Shown here piece after piece: positions 7,745 through 15,483 of a DNA stretch of 64,000 nt. The position numbers and the translations under genes are program-made. The notes beneath the pieces are model-generated. The model worked only from the letters and a program-made list of their open reading frames with translations. It was not told where the DNA came from and did not search any database. Source of the DNA: Sphingobium wenxiniae (GTDB lineage Bacteria > Pseudomonadota > Alphaproteobacteria > Sphingomonadales > Sphingomonadaceae); contig NZ_VLKK01000001.1 in NCBI RefSeq assembly GCF_007830065.1, positions 431,585 through 495,584 of the forward strand. Reading direction: 5' to 3'. Position 1 is the stretch's first letter; each line of letters begins with the position of its first letter.

Positions 7745-7896
7745 TCAATTCGGTCTGTTTAGGCTGTAGGTGACATGGGCGCGAAGGGGTTCCCCTCCGA
7801 AAGGGGATCGGTGCAGATCGCCTGAAAGGGCGCGGCGTCCGCGTCGCGCCATGCGCGCAGGATCAGCCGCTCCGTCTCCAGCGCGACATCAGCCAT
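7745..7896 (-). pseudogene. GNAT N-acetyltransferase with internal deletion
   Basis: The start at 7896 overlaps the hemB stop by 8 bases. It encodes a typical RimJ-type acetyltransferase beginning (LETERLILRAWRDAD, then FQAICTDP) and then runs to an early TAA at 7759-7761 after 45 codons; intact members have about 170-190. A different reading frame across the same end encodes GEPLRAHVTYSLNRPN and a TGA at 7745-7747, which looks like the C-terminus of the same family. About 125 central codons, including the acetyl-CoA site, are missing, and the two ends are joined out of frame. No function is expected. Confidence 0.8.
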
Positions 7897-8884
7897 GGAG
7901 CAGGCGCGCGGCGTGGAGCGCGTGATAGGTGAGCACGCCCGAACAGCCCGCCCGCTTGAACGCCATCAGCGTTTCGAGCACCAGCGCGTCGCGGTCCCCT
8001 GCCCCGGCGGCCACGGCGGCCTCGATCATCGCATATTCGCCCGACACCTGATAGGCGAAGACGGGCACGGCGAAGGCGTCCTTCAACCGGGCGATGATGT
8101 CGAGATAGGGCAGGCCCGGCTTCACCATGACGCTGTCCGCGCCTTCCTCCAGGTCGAGGGCGACTTCGCGCAGCGCCTCCTCGCTGTTGGCGGGGTCCAT
8201 CTGATAGCTTTTCTTGTCGCCCTTGAGCAGCCCGCGCGATCCCACCGCGTCGCGGAACGGGCCATAGAAGGCGCTCGCATATTTGGCGGAATAGGCCATG
8301 ATCTGCACATTGGCGTGGCCTTCCTCCTCCAGCGCCTCGCGGATCGCGCCGATGCGACCGTCCATCATGTCGCTGGGCGCGATGATGTCCGCGCCCGCCG
8401 CCGCCTGATTGAGCGACTGGCCGATCAGCATGTCGATGGTGGCGTCGTTCAGGACATAGCCCGCTTCGTCCAGCAGGCCGTCCTGCCCGTGCGCGGTATA
8501 GGGGTCGAGCGCCACGTCGGTCAGGATGCCGATGTCGGGCACCGCGTCCTTGATGGCGCGGATGGCGCGGCACATGAGATTGTCGGGGTTGAGCGCTTCG
8601 ACGCCGTCGTCGCTGCGGCGTTCGGGCTGGGTGTTGGGAAAGAGCGCGAGGCAGGGGATACCGGCGTCGCGGGCTTCCTTCGCGCGCTGAACCATCAGGT
8701 CGACCGACCAGCGCGACACGCCGGGGAGCGCGGCGATGGGTTCCTCCACCTCCTGCCCTTCGGTCACGAACAGCGGCCAGATGAAATCGGCGGGGCTGAG
8801 GCGGTTTTCGGCGTGCATCGCCCGGCTCCAGGCCGAAGCGCGGGGGCGGCGCAGACGCAGCGCCGGATAGGAAGCGTAAGTCAT
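7889..8884 (-). CDS. hemB: Delta-aminolevulinic acid dehydratase (porphobilinogen synthase)
   Basis: Condenses two 5-aminolevulinate molecules to porphobilinogen in cytoplasmic haem synthesis. The 331-residue protein spans the whole family. The Schiff-base lysines are at residues 201 (YSAKYAS) and 255 (VMVKPG). The three-cysteine zinc site of zinc-dependent enzymes is replaced: the segment at 124-136 reads DVALDPYTAHGQD, the aspartate-rich form found in enzymes that do not need active-site zinc. The ATG at 8884 agrees with the family start. Its stop overlaps the start of the decayed acetyltransferase. Confidence 0.98.
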   Translation of the reverse strand: MTYASYPALRLRRPRASAWSRAMHAENRLSPADFIWPLFVTEGQEVEEPIAALPGVSRWSVDLMVQRAKEARDAGIPCLALFPNTQPERRSDDGVEALNPDNLMCRAIRAIKDAVPDIGILTDVALDPYTAHGQDGLLDEAGYVLNDATIDMLIGQSLNQAAAGADIIAPSDMMDGRIGAIREALEEEGHANVQIMAYSAKYASAFYGPFRDAVGSRGLLKGDKKSYQMDPANSEEALREVALDLEEGADSVMVKPGLPYLDIIARLKDAFAVPVFAYQVSGEYAMIEAAVAAGAGDRDALVLETLMAFKRAGCSGVLTYHALHAARLLHG

Positions 8885-9042
8885 GGGCGGGGTTTAGGCC
8901 CCTCCCCTTCCCGGATCAAGCGAAGGCGGGGGCAAAGCATGTCCGGGGCGGTTACACGAGGCGCATTTTGGCTGGACTTTGCTCCTTGTCAGGAAGGACA
9001 TGGGCAGATCCGGCGTTCTATGCATCCGCGAACCATTGGGAC

Positions 9043-9071
9043 TTGGAACCCGAAGCGGCATTCTGTATTAA
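9043..9071 (+). promoter_or_regulatory. Sigma-70-like promoter of the DUF2807 pair
   Basis: TTGGAA (9043-9048) and TATTAA (9066-9071) are separated by 17 bases, 28 bases upstream of the ATG at 9099. An AAGGAG ribosome-binding site is at 9087-9092. The -10 box lies inside the palindromic operator 9063-9084, as expected for repression. Confidence 0.55.
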
Positions 9072-9084
9072 CAATACAATACAG
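9063..9084. promoter_or_regulatory. Palindromic operator, copy 1 of CTGTATT-N8-AATACAG
   Basis: CTGTATT (9063-9069) and AATACAG (9078-9084) are perfect inverted halves with an 8-base spacer. A tighter inner dyad TGTATT-aac-AATACA (9064-9078) is also present. It ends 14 bases before the start of the first DUF2807 gene. The same 7-8-7 arrangement recurs at 25249-25270 and, with one mismatch, at 32398-32419. Confidence 0.75.
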
Positions 9085-9098
9085 TTAAGGAGTGTGCG

Positions 9099-9842
9099 AT
9101 GCCCAAATCCCTTCCCTTGTCCGCGCTGCTGCTGGCGGGCCTTTCCATCATGACGCCTGCCTGTTCGAAGGAAAGCGGCGGCAATGCCGCGCCTTCGGGC
9201 AATCAGGGCGCGCAGGCCGCGCAAGACTGGTCGGGACTCAAGGACTTCAGCTCTATCGAGGCCGTGGGGCCGGATGATGTGGCCGTGACCATCGGCAACG
9301 GCTTTGCCGTGAAGGCGGAGGGCGATCCCAATGCCATCGAAAAGCTGGAGATCAAGGTCGAGAATGGCCGGTTGAAGATCGGGCGCAAGTCGCAATGGAC
9401 CGGCTCCAGCGACAGGGGTGCGACGGTCCGCGTCACCATGCCCTCCATTGCCGCTGTCACGCTGACCGGATCGGGAGATTTCGACCTCGATCGCGCGGAA
9501 GGCAAGGCGCTGGACCTGTCGTTGACCGGATCGGGCGACATGGAGATCGGCGCTGTGCGGCTGGGTAGCCTGAAGGCCGATATTACCGGCTCCGGCTCCA
9601 TCGAGATCGCGGGCACGGCGGATGAAGGCAAGCTGTCCCTCACCGGATCGGGCGATATCGATGGAGAAAAGCTGAAACTGGGCAAGGCGGACGCTTCGCT
9701 GATGGGCAGCGGCGACATCGACTTTGCGTCCGACGGCGCGGTTGCTATCAACATCATGGGACCGGGCAATGTTACGGTGAAGGGCAAGGCACAATGCAGG
9801 ACAAATGGTATCGGCCCGGGCGAGGCGCGCTGCGCGCCCTGA
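9099..9842 (+). CDS. DUF2807 (head GIN domain) lipoprotein
   Basis: A 247-residue exported lipoprotein; the signal peptide ends at the lipobox-like TPAC near residue 22. The mature part is a DUF2807 domain made of repeated beta strands with recurring TGSGD-type turns (TGSGDFDLD, TGSGDMEIG, TGSGSIEIA, TGSGDIDGE), consistent with a beta-helix. DUF2807 proteins have no established biochemical role but are often linked to envelope functions. Strong AAGGAG site and ATG at 9099. Its last 49 bases overlap the second DUF2807 gene in another frame, so the two are surely co-translated. A palindromic operator covers the promoter. Confidence 0.9.
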   Translation: MPKSLPLSALLLAGLSIMTPACSKESGGNAAPSGNQGAQAAQDWSGLKDFSSIEAVGPDDVAVTIGNGFAVKAEGDPNAIEKLEIKVENGRLKIGRKSQWTGSSDRGATVRVTMPSIAAVTLTGSGDFDLDRAEGKALDLSLTGSGDMEIGAVRLGSLKADITGSGSIEIAGTADEGKLSLTGSGDIDGEKLKLGKADASLMGSGDIDFASDGAVAINIMGPGNVTVKGKAQCRTNGIGPGEARCAP

Positions 9843-10519
9843 TCCTGCTGGGCGCTGCGGGATGCGGTGCGTCGGCCGACGCGGCGAGCCGGGGCTATAC
9901 CATCACCAGCTTCGATGCGATCCGGGTGGAAGCGCCCGTGAATGTCGTCGTCGCCACCGGCATGGGACCGTCCGCCCGCGCCGATGGCGACCAGCATATG
10001 CTTGACCGGCTGAAAATCGACATATCGGGACGGCTGCTCTCCATCACCATGGAACGGGCGCGGCCGGGCGAAAGCGGCGGCGGGCCAGTAACCCTTCGCC
10101 TTTCAACCGGCGCGCTGGGTCGCGTCGTGCTGACGGGCGGCGGATCGGTGAGGATCGACCGCATGAAGGGCTTGCGCGGCGAAATCTTGCTGGGCGGCAA
10201 TGGCGACGTCACGGTGGATGCGGTGACGCTGGACCAGCTCGACCTTGGGCTGGCAGGCGGCGGCCGGGCTACGCTGAACGGCCGTGCGGGCGATGCGAAC
10301 ATTCGTATCACGGGACCGGGCGCTGTCGCCGCCGAGGGGCTTTCGGCGCGGCAGGCCAGAATCAGCAACGATGGTGCGGGAAGCGTTTCCATCACCGCCG
10401 ACGTGAACGCCAGAGTGACCGCATCGGGATCGGGCGATATCACGGTCGCGGGCAAGGCCGCGTGCAGCGTCGACAATCGCGGGACCGGCCGCATCAGTTG
10501 CGGCGGCAAATCCTTCTAG
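9794..10519 (+). CDS. Second DUF2807 (head GIN domain) exported protein
   Basis: A 241-residue paralogue of the preceding gene, less similar in its turns (TGGGSVRID, GGNGDVTVD, AGGGRATLN, SGSGDITVA). An N-terminal hydrophobic segment with AAGCG near residue 24 suggests a lipoprotein or Sec export. The ATG at 9794 lies inside the upstream gene with a 49-base overlap, unusual for this window where overlaps are mostly 4 bases, so the N-terminus may be set further in. The tandem arrangement suggests two partners or a duplication under one operator. Confidence 0.85.
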   Translation: MQDKWYRPGRGALRALILLGAAGCGASADAASRGYTITSFDAIRVEAPVNVVVATGMGPSARADGDQHMLDRLKIDISGRLLSITMERARPGESGGGPVTLRLSTGALGRVVLTGGGSVRIDRMKGLRGEILLGGNGDVTVDAVTLDQLDLGLAGGGRATLNGRAGDANIRITGPGAVAAEGLSARQARISNDGAGSVSITADVNARVTASGSGDITVAGKAACSVDNRGTGRISCGGKSF

Positions 10520-10626
10520 AATCATCGTTCCGATGGAGATGGAGGGCAGGCATCGCGGCCACGATGTCCGCCGTCCGCGCCTGTTTTATCGAAGTCTTTA
10601 CCGGCGGAGGATTAAGGAAGGCCGAT

Positions 10627-11919
10627 ATGAAACAGCCGGTCTTCATCATGCGCCCTTTTCTTGCCCTGCCCTTCGCCATGGCCCTGCTGACGCCGCAAGC
10701 CGCCTTCGCGCAGGTCGCGGCGGCCGACAGCGGCGACACCGCATGGATGATGCTGTGCGCCATGCTGGTTCTGCTGGCGGCTTTGCCGGGGCTGGCGCTG
10801 CGGCTGGCGGGGGCATCTTCCGTGCGAAGCGCCCTTTGCGCGATGGCGCAGAATATGGGCGTCGCGGCGGGCGTGTCGCTGGCCTGGGCCATAGCGGCAT
10901 ACAGCCTGATCTATGCGCCGGGCGATGCGTGGCTGGGGGGAAGCGGTAATCTGCTGCTCGCCAATCTGGCAGCCTTGCGCGAGGGCATGACCGTGCCGGA
11001 ATCGGCCTTTGTCCTGTTCCAGATGAGCCTTGCCGTCTTCGCCGCCTGCCTGGTCGGCGGCGCGGTCGTCGATCGGGGGCGGACGGGATGGATGGTCTTG
11101 TTCGCGCCGCTCTGGCTGCTGCTTGTCTATGTGCCGGTCGCCCATTGGACATGGGGCGGCGGATGGCTGGCGGGCCTGGGCGTCATGGATTTCGCCGGGG
11201 GGCTTGTGGTGCATCTGTGCGCGGGCTTTTCCGTGCTTTCGCTGACCCTGATCGCGGGACGGCGCGCCTCCGCCACGGCAAGCGGCCATGCGCCGGTGCT
11301 GGGCATGGCGGGCGGTGCGCTGATCTGGCTGGGATTGGCGGGCGGCGTCGGCGGATGGGCGCTGGGCGCGACCGACGATGCGGCGACGGCCATTCTCAAC
11401 GGGCATTTCGCGGCCTGCGCGGGCGCGCTGGGCTGGATGGCGCTGGACAGAGTGCTGAGCGGGCGCGCCGCCGCGACGGGCGCGGTTTCGGGCGCTCTGG
11501 CGGGTATCGCGGCCATCGCGGCGAGCGCGGCGCTGGTGGGCGCGGGCGGCGCGATGCTGATCGGCCTTGCGGCGGCGGCGATCTGCCGTGGAATCATTGG
11601 CTTCATCGGAAAGAGGGCGGACGATCCGGCGCGGATTTTCGTGCTTCACGGGATCGGTGGACTTGCGGGCGTCCTTTTGCTGCCGGTCTTCATCCTTCCC
11701 ATGCTGGGCGGCGTCGGTTTTGAAGGCGCGATCAGCCTGAGCGACGCGATGCTGAGCCAGATTACCGGCGTGGCCGCGGTTGCCCTGTGGTCGATGGCGG
11801 GGACCGCCATCGCGGCGCTGCTGATTTCCATGCTCCTTCCGTTGCGGGCCAGCGCCAAGGAGGAGGAAACCGGACTGGATATGGCGCTGCACGGCGAACA
11901 GGCCTGGGATATCCACTGA
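10627..11919 (+). CDS. Amt/Rh-family ammonium transporter-like protein
   Basis: A 430-residue membrane protein with an N-terminal signal peptide (cleavage near AQVAAAD), as known for bacterial Amt proteins, followed by about eleven helices. The pore histidines characteristic of the family are visible: one in DFAGGLVVHLCAG and one in VLHGIGGLAG. It is a divergent Amt; no glnK (PII) gene is adjacent, so ammonium transport is likely but regulation by PII cannot be shown. The ATG at 10627 is preceded by AAGGAAGG; the frame to 10462 overlaps the previous gene and is discarded. Confidence 0.85.
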   Translation: MKQPVFIMRPFLALPFAMALLTPQAAFAQVAAADSGDTAWMMLCAMLVLLAALPGLALRLAGASSVRSALCAMAQNMGVAAGVSLAWAIAAYSLIYAPGDAWLGGSGNLLLANLAALREGMTVPESAFVLFQMSLAVFAACLVGGAVVDRGRTGWMVLFAPLWLLLVYVPVAHWTWGGGWLAGLGVMDFAGGLVVHLCAGFSVLSLTLIAGRRASATASGHAPVLGMAGGALIWLGLAGGVGGWALGATDDAATAILNGHFAACAGALGWMALDRVLSGRAAATGAVSGALAGIAAIAASAALVGAGGAMLIGLAAAAICRGIIGFIGKRADDPARIFVLHGIGGLAGVLLLPVFILPMLGGVGFEGAISLSDAMLSQITGVAAVALWSMAGTAIAALLISMLLPLRASAKEEETGLDMALHGEQAWDIH

Positions 11920-11922
11920 AAC

Positions 11923-12774
11923 ATGACGATCGCGGTCGGCATTTTCGCGCATCAGGAGGAACGGCGCATCGGCCTGTGCCTCGGCTCGCTGCCGCTGGAC
12001 AGGGCGGACATCCGCTTCCACATATTGGTGAACGGCACCACCGATGCGACCGTGGAACACGCGCAAAGGATCGCGGCGGGGCGGACGCATGTCGTCGTCC
12101 ACGACATCGCTCAGGGAGGCAAGTCGCGGACCTGGAATCATTTCGTGCACGATCTGCTGACCGGAGAGGAAGAGGCCGTCATCTTCATGGACGGCGACGC
12201 CGAAATCACGCCCGGCTCCATCGACGCCCTGGTCGCGGATCTCGCGGCCCATCCGGAAGCCAATGCCGCCGCCGGTATGCCGATGAATGGGCGGCGGGCG
12301 CAGATTTACCGGCACAATCTGAAGGTGGAGCGCGGGCTGTTCGGCGATCTTTATGCCCTGCCCCGGCGATTTCTCGCCGCGATCCGGGAGCGGGGGCTAC
12401 GCCTGCCCGACGATCTGGTCGGCGACGACGGGATGGTCGCCGCATGGGCGCATACCGATCTGGAACGCGACGCGAACTGGGTGTCCGAGCGGATCGTCCC
12501 ATGCGAAGGCGCGGGCTTCCGCTGCGAGCCGGTCAGCCTGCTCAGCCCGGCAAGCTGGCGCATGCAATATCGACGGATGAGCAATTATTCGGTGCGCTAT
12601 TTCCAGAACCGCATCATTTCCGACATCATGGGGCGGGAAGGTCCGCAAGGACTGCCCCACCGGATGGAGGATCTTTATGGCGAATGGCTGCCGCGCTTCA
12701 GACCGAGAGGGGGGATGACCGGCTGGTTCGATCGCAAGGCGCTGGCCCGGATGCAGAGGCAGAGCCGGGCCTGA
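11923..12774 (+). CDS. Family 2 glycosyltransferase
   Basis: A 283-residue cytoplasmic GT-A fold glycosyltransferase. The nucleotide-sugar region starts at once (TIAVGIFAHQEERRI), the metal-binding DxD is in FMDGDAEITPGS, and a GDDGMVAAW segment fits the acceptor/catalytic region. There are no membrane helices. It starts 3 bases after the Amt-like gene, so the two are co-transcribed, but no polysaccharide cluster surrounds it. Donor and acceptor are unknown. It ends 6 bases before the convergent MFS gene. Confidence 0.87.
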   Translation: MTIAVGIFAHQEERRIGLCLGSLPLDRADIRFHILVNGTTDATVEHAQRIAAGRTHVVVHDIAQGGKSRTWNHFVHDLLTGEEEAVIFMDGDAEITPGSIDALVADLAAHPEANAAAGMPMNGRRAQIYRHNLKVERGLFGDLYALPRRFLAAIRERGLRLPDDLVGDDGMVAAWAHTDLERDANWVSERIVPCEGAGFRCEPVSLLSPASWRMQYRRMSNYSVRYFQNRIISDIMGREGPQGLPHRMEDLYGEWLPRFRPRGGMTGWFDRKALARMQRQSRA

Positions 12775-12780
12775 TCCCGT

Positions 12781-14112
12781 TCAGCGGTCGCGGCCCGCCA
12801 GTTCCTTGTTGATGAAAAGGGCGATGCCCGTCACGACCGCGCCCGACAGCAGATAGACGCCCGAAGCGGCAAGGCCAAAGCTGGCCGACAATGCCAGCGC
12901 GACCAAAGGCGCAAAGCCCGCGCCGACCAACCAGGCGAGATCGGACGTCAGCGCGGAGCCGGTATAGCGTGTGGCGCTGGAGAAATTGGACGCGACCACG
13001 CCCGACGACTGGCCGAAACTGAGGCCGAGCAGGATGAAGCCCAGCACCATGAAGGCGACTTCGGCCAGTTCGCCGCCATCCAGCAGCAGCGGCGAAGCCA
13101 CCGCGAAAATCGCGATGCCGATCGCCGAATAGCCCAGCAGCGAACGGCGGCCGACCTGATCGGCGACGAAGCCCGACACGACGATCGCGAGGATGCCGAC
13201 GACCGCGCCGATCATCTCAATGCCCAGGAAACGCTCCAGCGGCTGCTCCGTGTAAAGCGCGATCCATGAGAGCGGGAATACCGTCACCATATGGAACAGC
13301 GCGAAGCTCGCCAGCGGAGCGAACGCGCCGATGACGATGTTGCGCCCATCGCCGCGGATGGTTTCCAGCACGGGCGAGGGTTGAAGCTCCTTCGATTCGA
13401 ACAGGCGCTCAAACTCATGGGTGACGACGATGCGGAGGCGGGCAAACAGAGCCACCACGTTGATCGCGAAGGCCACGAAGAAAGGATAACGCCAGCCCCA
13501 GTCGAGGAAATCCGCGCGCGACAGGGTGGACAGGAAGAAGGCGAACAGGCCGCTCGCCACCAGCAGCGCGAGCGGCGCGCCAAGCTGCGGCATCATGGCG
13601 TACCAGCCCCGCTTGTTCTTCGGCGCATTGAGCGACAGCAGCGAGGCGAGGCCGTCCCATGTGCCGCCAAGCGCCACGCCCTGCCCGCAGCGGAACAGCG
13701 CCAGCAGCGCCGCCGACCAATGGCCGATGGTGTCGTAGCCCGGCAGGAAGGCAATGGCCGCCGTCGATCCGCCCAGCAGGAAAAGAGCGATGGTGAGCTT
13801 TACGCCCCGGCCATAATGCCGGTCCACCCACATGAAGATGACCGAGCCGATGGGCCGCGTGATGAAGGCGAGCGCGAAGATGGCGAAAGACCAGAGCGTC
13901 CCCGCGAGAGGGCTGAGATAGGGGAAGACGTGCGCGGGAAAGACGATGCACGATGCGATGGCATAGACGAAGAAGTCGAAAAATTCCGACGTGCGGCCGA
14001 TGATGACGCCGATGGCGATCTCGCCGGGCGCGACGCGCTTGTCCCGCGCGGTCACATTGCGCGCATCGCGTTCCATCGCGGTCGAACTGGGCGTGGTCGT
14101 CACGGAAGTCAT
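12781..14112 (-). CDS. MFS transporter, metabolite:proton symporter type
   Basis: A 443-residue inner-membrane protein with 12 predicted helices. The segment IGRTSEFFDFFVY at the first helix and the loop with RPIGSVIFMWVDRHYGR match the metabolite:H+ symporter branch of the major facilitator superfamily (shikimate, alpha-ketoglutarate, proline-betaine type carriers). Substrate is unknown. The ATG at 14112 matches the family start; a much longer open frame to 15846 runs antisense through cyoA and is spurious. It diverges from cyoA, whose EcfG-type promoter lies between them. Confidence 0.88.
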   Translation of the reverse strand: MTSVTTTPSSTAMERDARNVTARDKRVAPGEIAIGVIIGRTSEFFDFFVYAIASCIVFPAHVFPYLSPLAGTLWSFAIFALAFITRPIGSVIFMWVDRHYGRGVKLTIALFLLGGSTAAIAFLPGYDTIGHWSAALLALFRCGQGVALGGTWDGLASLLSLNAPKNKRGWYAMMPQLGAPLALLVASGLFAFFLSTLSRADFLDWGWRYPFFVAFAINVVALFARLRIVVTHEFERLFESKELQPSPVLETIRGDGRNIVIGAFAPLASFALFHMVTVFPLSWIALYTEQPLERFLGIEMIGAVVGILAIVVSGFVADQVGRRSLLGYSAIGIAIFAVASPLLLDGGELAEVAFMVLGFILLGLSFGQSSGVVASNFSSATRYTGSALTSDLAWLVGAGFAPLVALALSASFGLAASGVYLLSGAVVTGIALFINKELAGRDR

Positions 14113-14137
14113 GGTGTCTCGCTGGCCTTCAGTCTGC

Positions 14138-14162
14138 GGAACGATCCATGCCGCATTTCGTT
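14138..14162 (+). promoter_or_regulatory. EcfG-type (general stress response) promoter of the cyo operon
   Basis: GGAAC (14138-14142), a 16-base spacer, and CGTT (14159-14162) match the alphaproteobacterial EcfG consensus GGAAC-N16/17-CGTT exactly. The predicted transcript start near 14169 leaves a leader of about 70 bases before the cyoA ATG at 14242. Confidence 0.6.
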
Positions 14163-14241
14163 GCAACAAGTCGAATCGTACCGGTGGTCGAACAGGCCAT
14201 GCCCTATTTTGCACCTGCGAGGGGATAGGACAAAAGGTCCA

Positions 14242-15417
14242 ATGTCGATCCGTAAACGCCCAGCCTATGCGGACAGCATGACCGTTCGCCGCTTCCTTGA
14301 TCGTTCCGCATTTTTGCGCCGCCTCAGCCCCGCCCTGCTGCTGCCGCTGGGCGGTTGCGACTGGATTTTGATGAATCCGGCGGGCGATGTTGCATTGCAG
14401 CAGCGTAACCTGATCCTGATCTCCACCGCCCTGATGCTGCTCATCATCCTGCCGGTCATGGCGATGACCGTGTGGTTCGCGTGGCGCTATCGGGAAAAGG
14501 CGCAGGCCAAGGACCATGATCCCGACTGGGATCATTCCACGACGCTGGAACTGCTGATCTGGTCCGCGCCGCTGCTCATCATCATCGCGCTGGGCGCGAT
14601 CACCTGGACCAGCACGCATCTGCTGGACCCATACCGCCCCATTGAGCGCATCGACCATGAGCGCAGGGTCGACCCGGCCGCCAAACGCCTGCAGGTCGAA
14701 GTGGTGGCAATGGACTGGAAATGGCTGTTCATCTACCCGGAACTGGGCATCGCGACGGTGAATGAGATGGCCGCGCCGGTGGACCAGCCTATCGAGTTCA
14801 AGATCACATCGTCCAGCATCATGAACAGCTTCTTCGTGCCGGCGCTGGCCGGACAGATCTATGCCATGCCGGGGATGCAGACGGTGCTGCATGCCGTCGC
14901 CAACAAGCCGGGAAATTTCGAAGGCTTTTCCGCCAATTATTCGGGCGCGGGCTTTTCCAACATGCGGTTCCGCTTTCACGCGCTGGACAAGGCGGGCTTC
15001 GATCAGTGGGTCGCCAAGGTGAAGGCCAGCGGCGCCAGCCTTGACCGCGCCGCCTATGTGAAGCTGGAGCAGCCGAGCGAGAAGGTGCCGCCGATCTATT
15101 TCGGCAGCGTCGAGCCGCACCTGTTCCACGCCGCGCTCAACATGTGCGTCCAACCGGGCAAGAAATGCATGGACGCGGTGATGATGACCGACGCCAGGGG
15201 CGGCGCGGGCAAGGAATCGGCCCGCGACACCGAAGGGCTGCGTCATGACGGCACCATCGATGTCGGCGGCTTCCATCCGGTCGAGCCGGGACGGGCGGGC
15301 GAGATCGCCCAGCCCGCGGGCATGACGCCCGCCGCCGAAAAGACTCCGGCAGAGCAGGGTCATCAGGCGCCGCATCAGCAGGATCAGGATGGGCATGAGG
15401 GGCATCATGGCATGTGA
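14242..15417 (+). CDS. cyoA: Cytochrome bo-type ubiquinol oxidase subunit II
   Basis: A membrane-anchored periplasmic subunit of the terminal quinol oxidase. The 391-residue protein has a lipobox PLGGC (Cys39), two membrane helices (about 53-75 and 97-118) and a C-terminal cupredoxin domain. The CuA cysteines of cytochrome c oxidases are absent: the corresponding loop reads NYSGAGFSNMRF, as in quinol oxidases. The tail after about residue 330 is extended and His/Gln-rich. The ATG at 14242 has AAAAGG upstream; a second ATG at 14278 is possible. It is the first gene of a seven-gene run ending with regA. Confidence 0.96.
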   Translation: MSIRKRPAYADSMTVRRFLDRSAFLRRLSPALLLPLGGCDWILMNPAGDVALQQRNLILISTALMLLIILPVMAMTVWFAWRYREKAQAKDHDPDWDHSTTLELLIWSAPLLIIIALGAITWTSTHLLDPYRPIERIDHERRVDPAAKRLQVEVVAMDWKWLFIYPELGIATVNEMAAPVDQPIEFKITSSSIMNSFFVPALAGQIYAMPGMQTVLHAVANKPGNFEGFSANYSGAGFSNMRFRFHALDKAGFDQWVAKVKASGASLDRAAYVKLEQPSEKVPPIYFGSVEPHLFHAALNMCVQPGKKCMDAVMMTDARGGAGKESARDTEGLRHDGTIDVGGFHPVEPGRAGEIAQPAGMTPAAEKTPAEQGHQAPHQQDQDGHEGHHGM

Positions 15418-15483
15418 TCCCCCACCCCGCGCCCCGAGCGCCCGCCGTCCCTTCCCCCTTTCCTTTCGCCTGAAGGCTTGACC

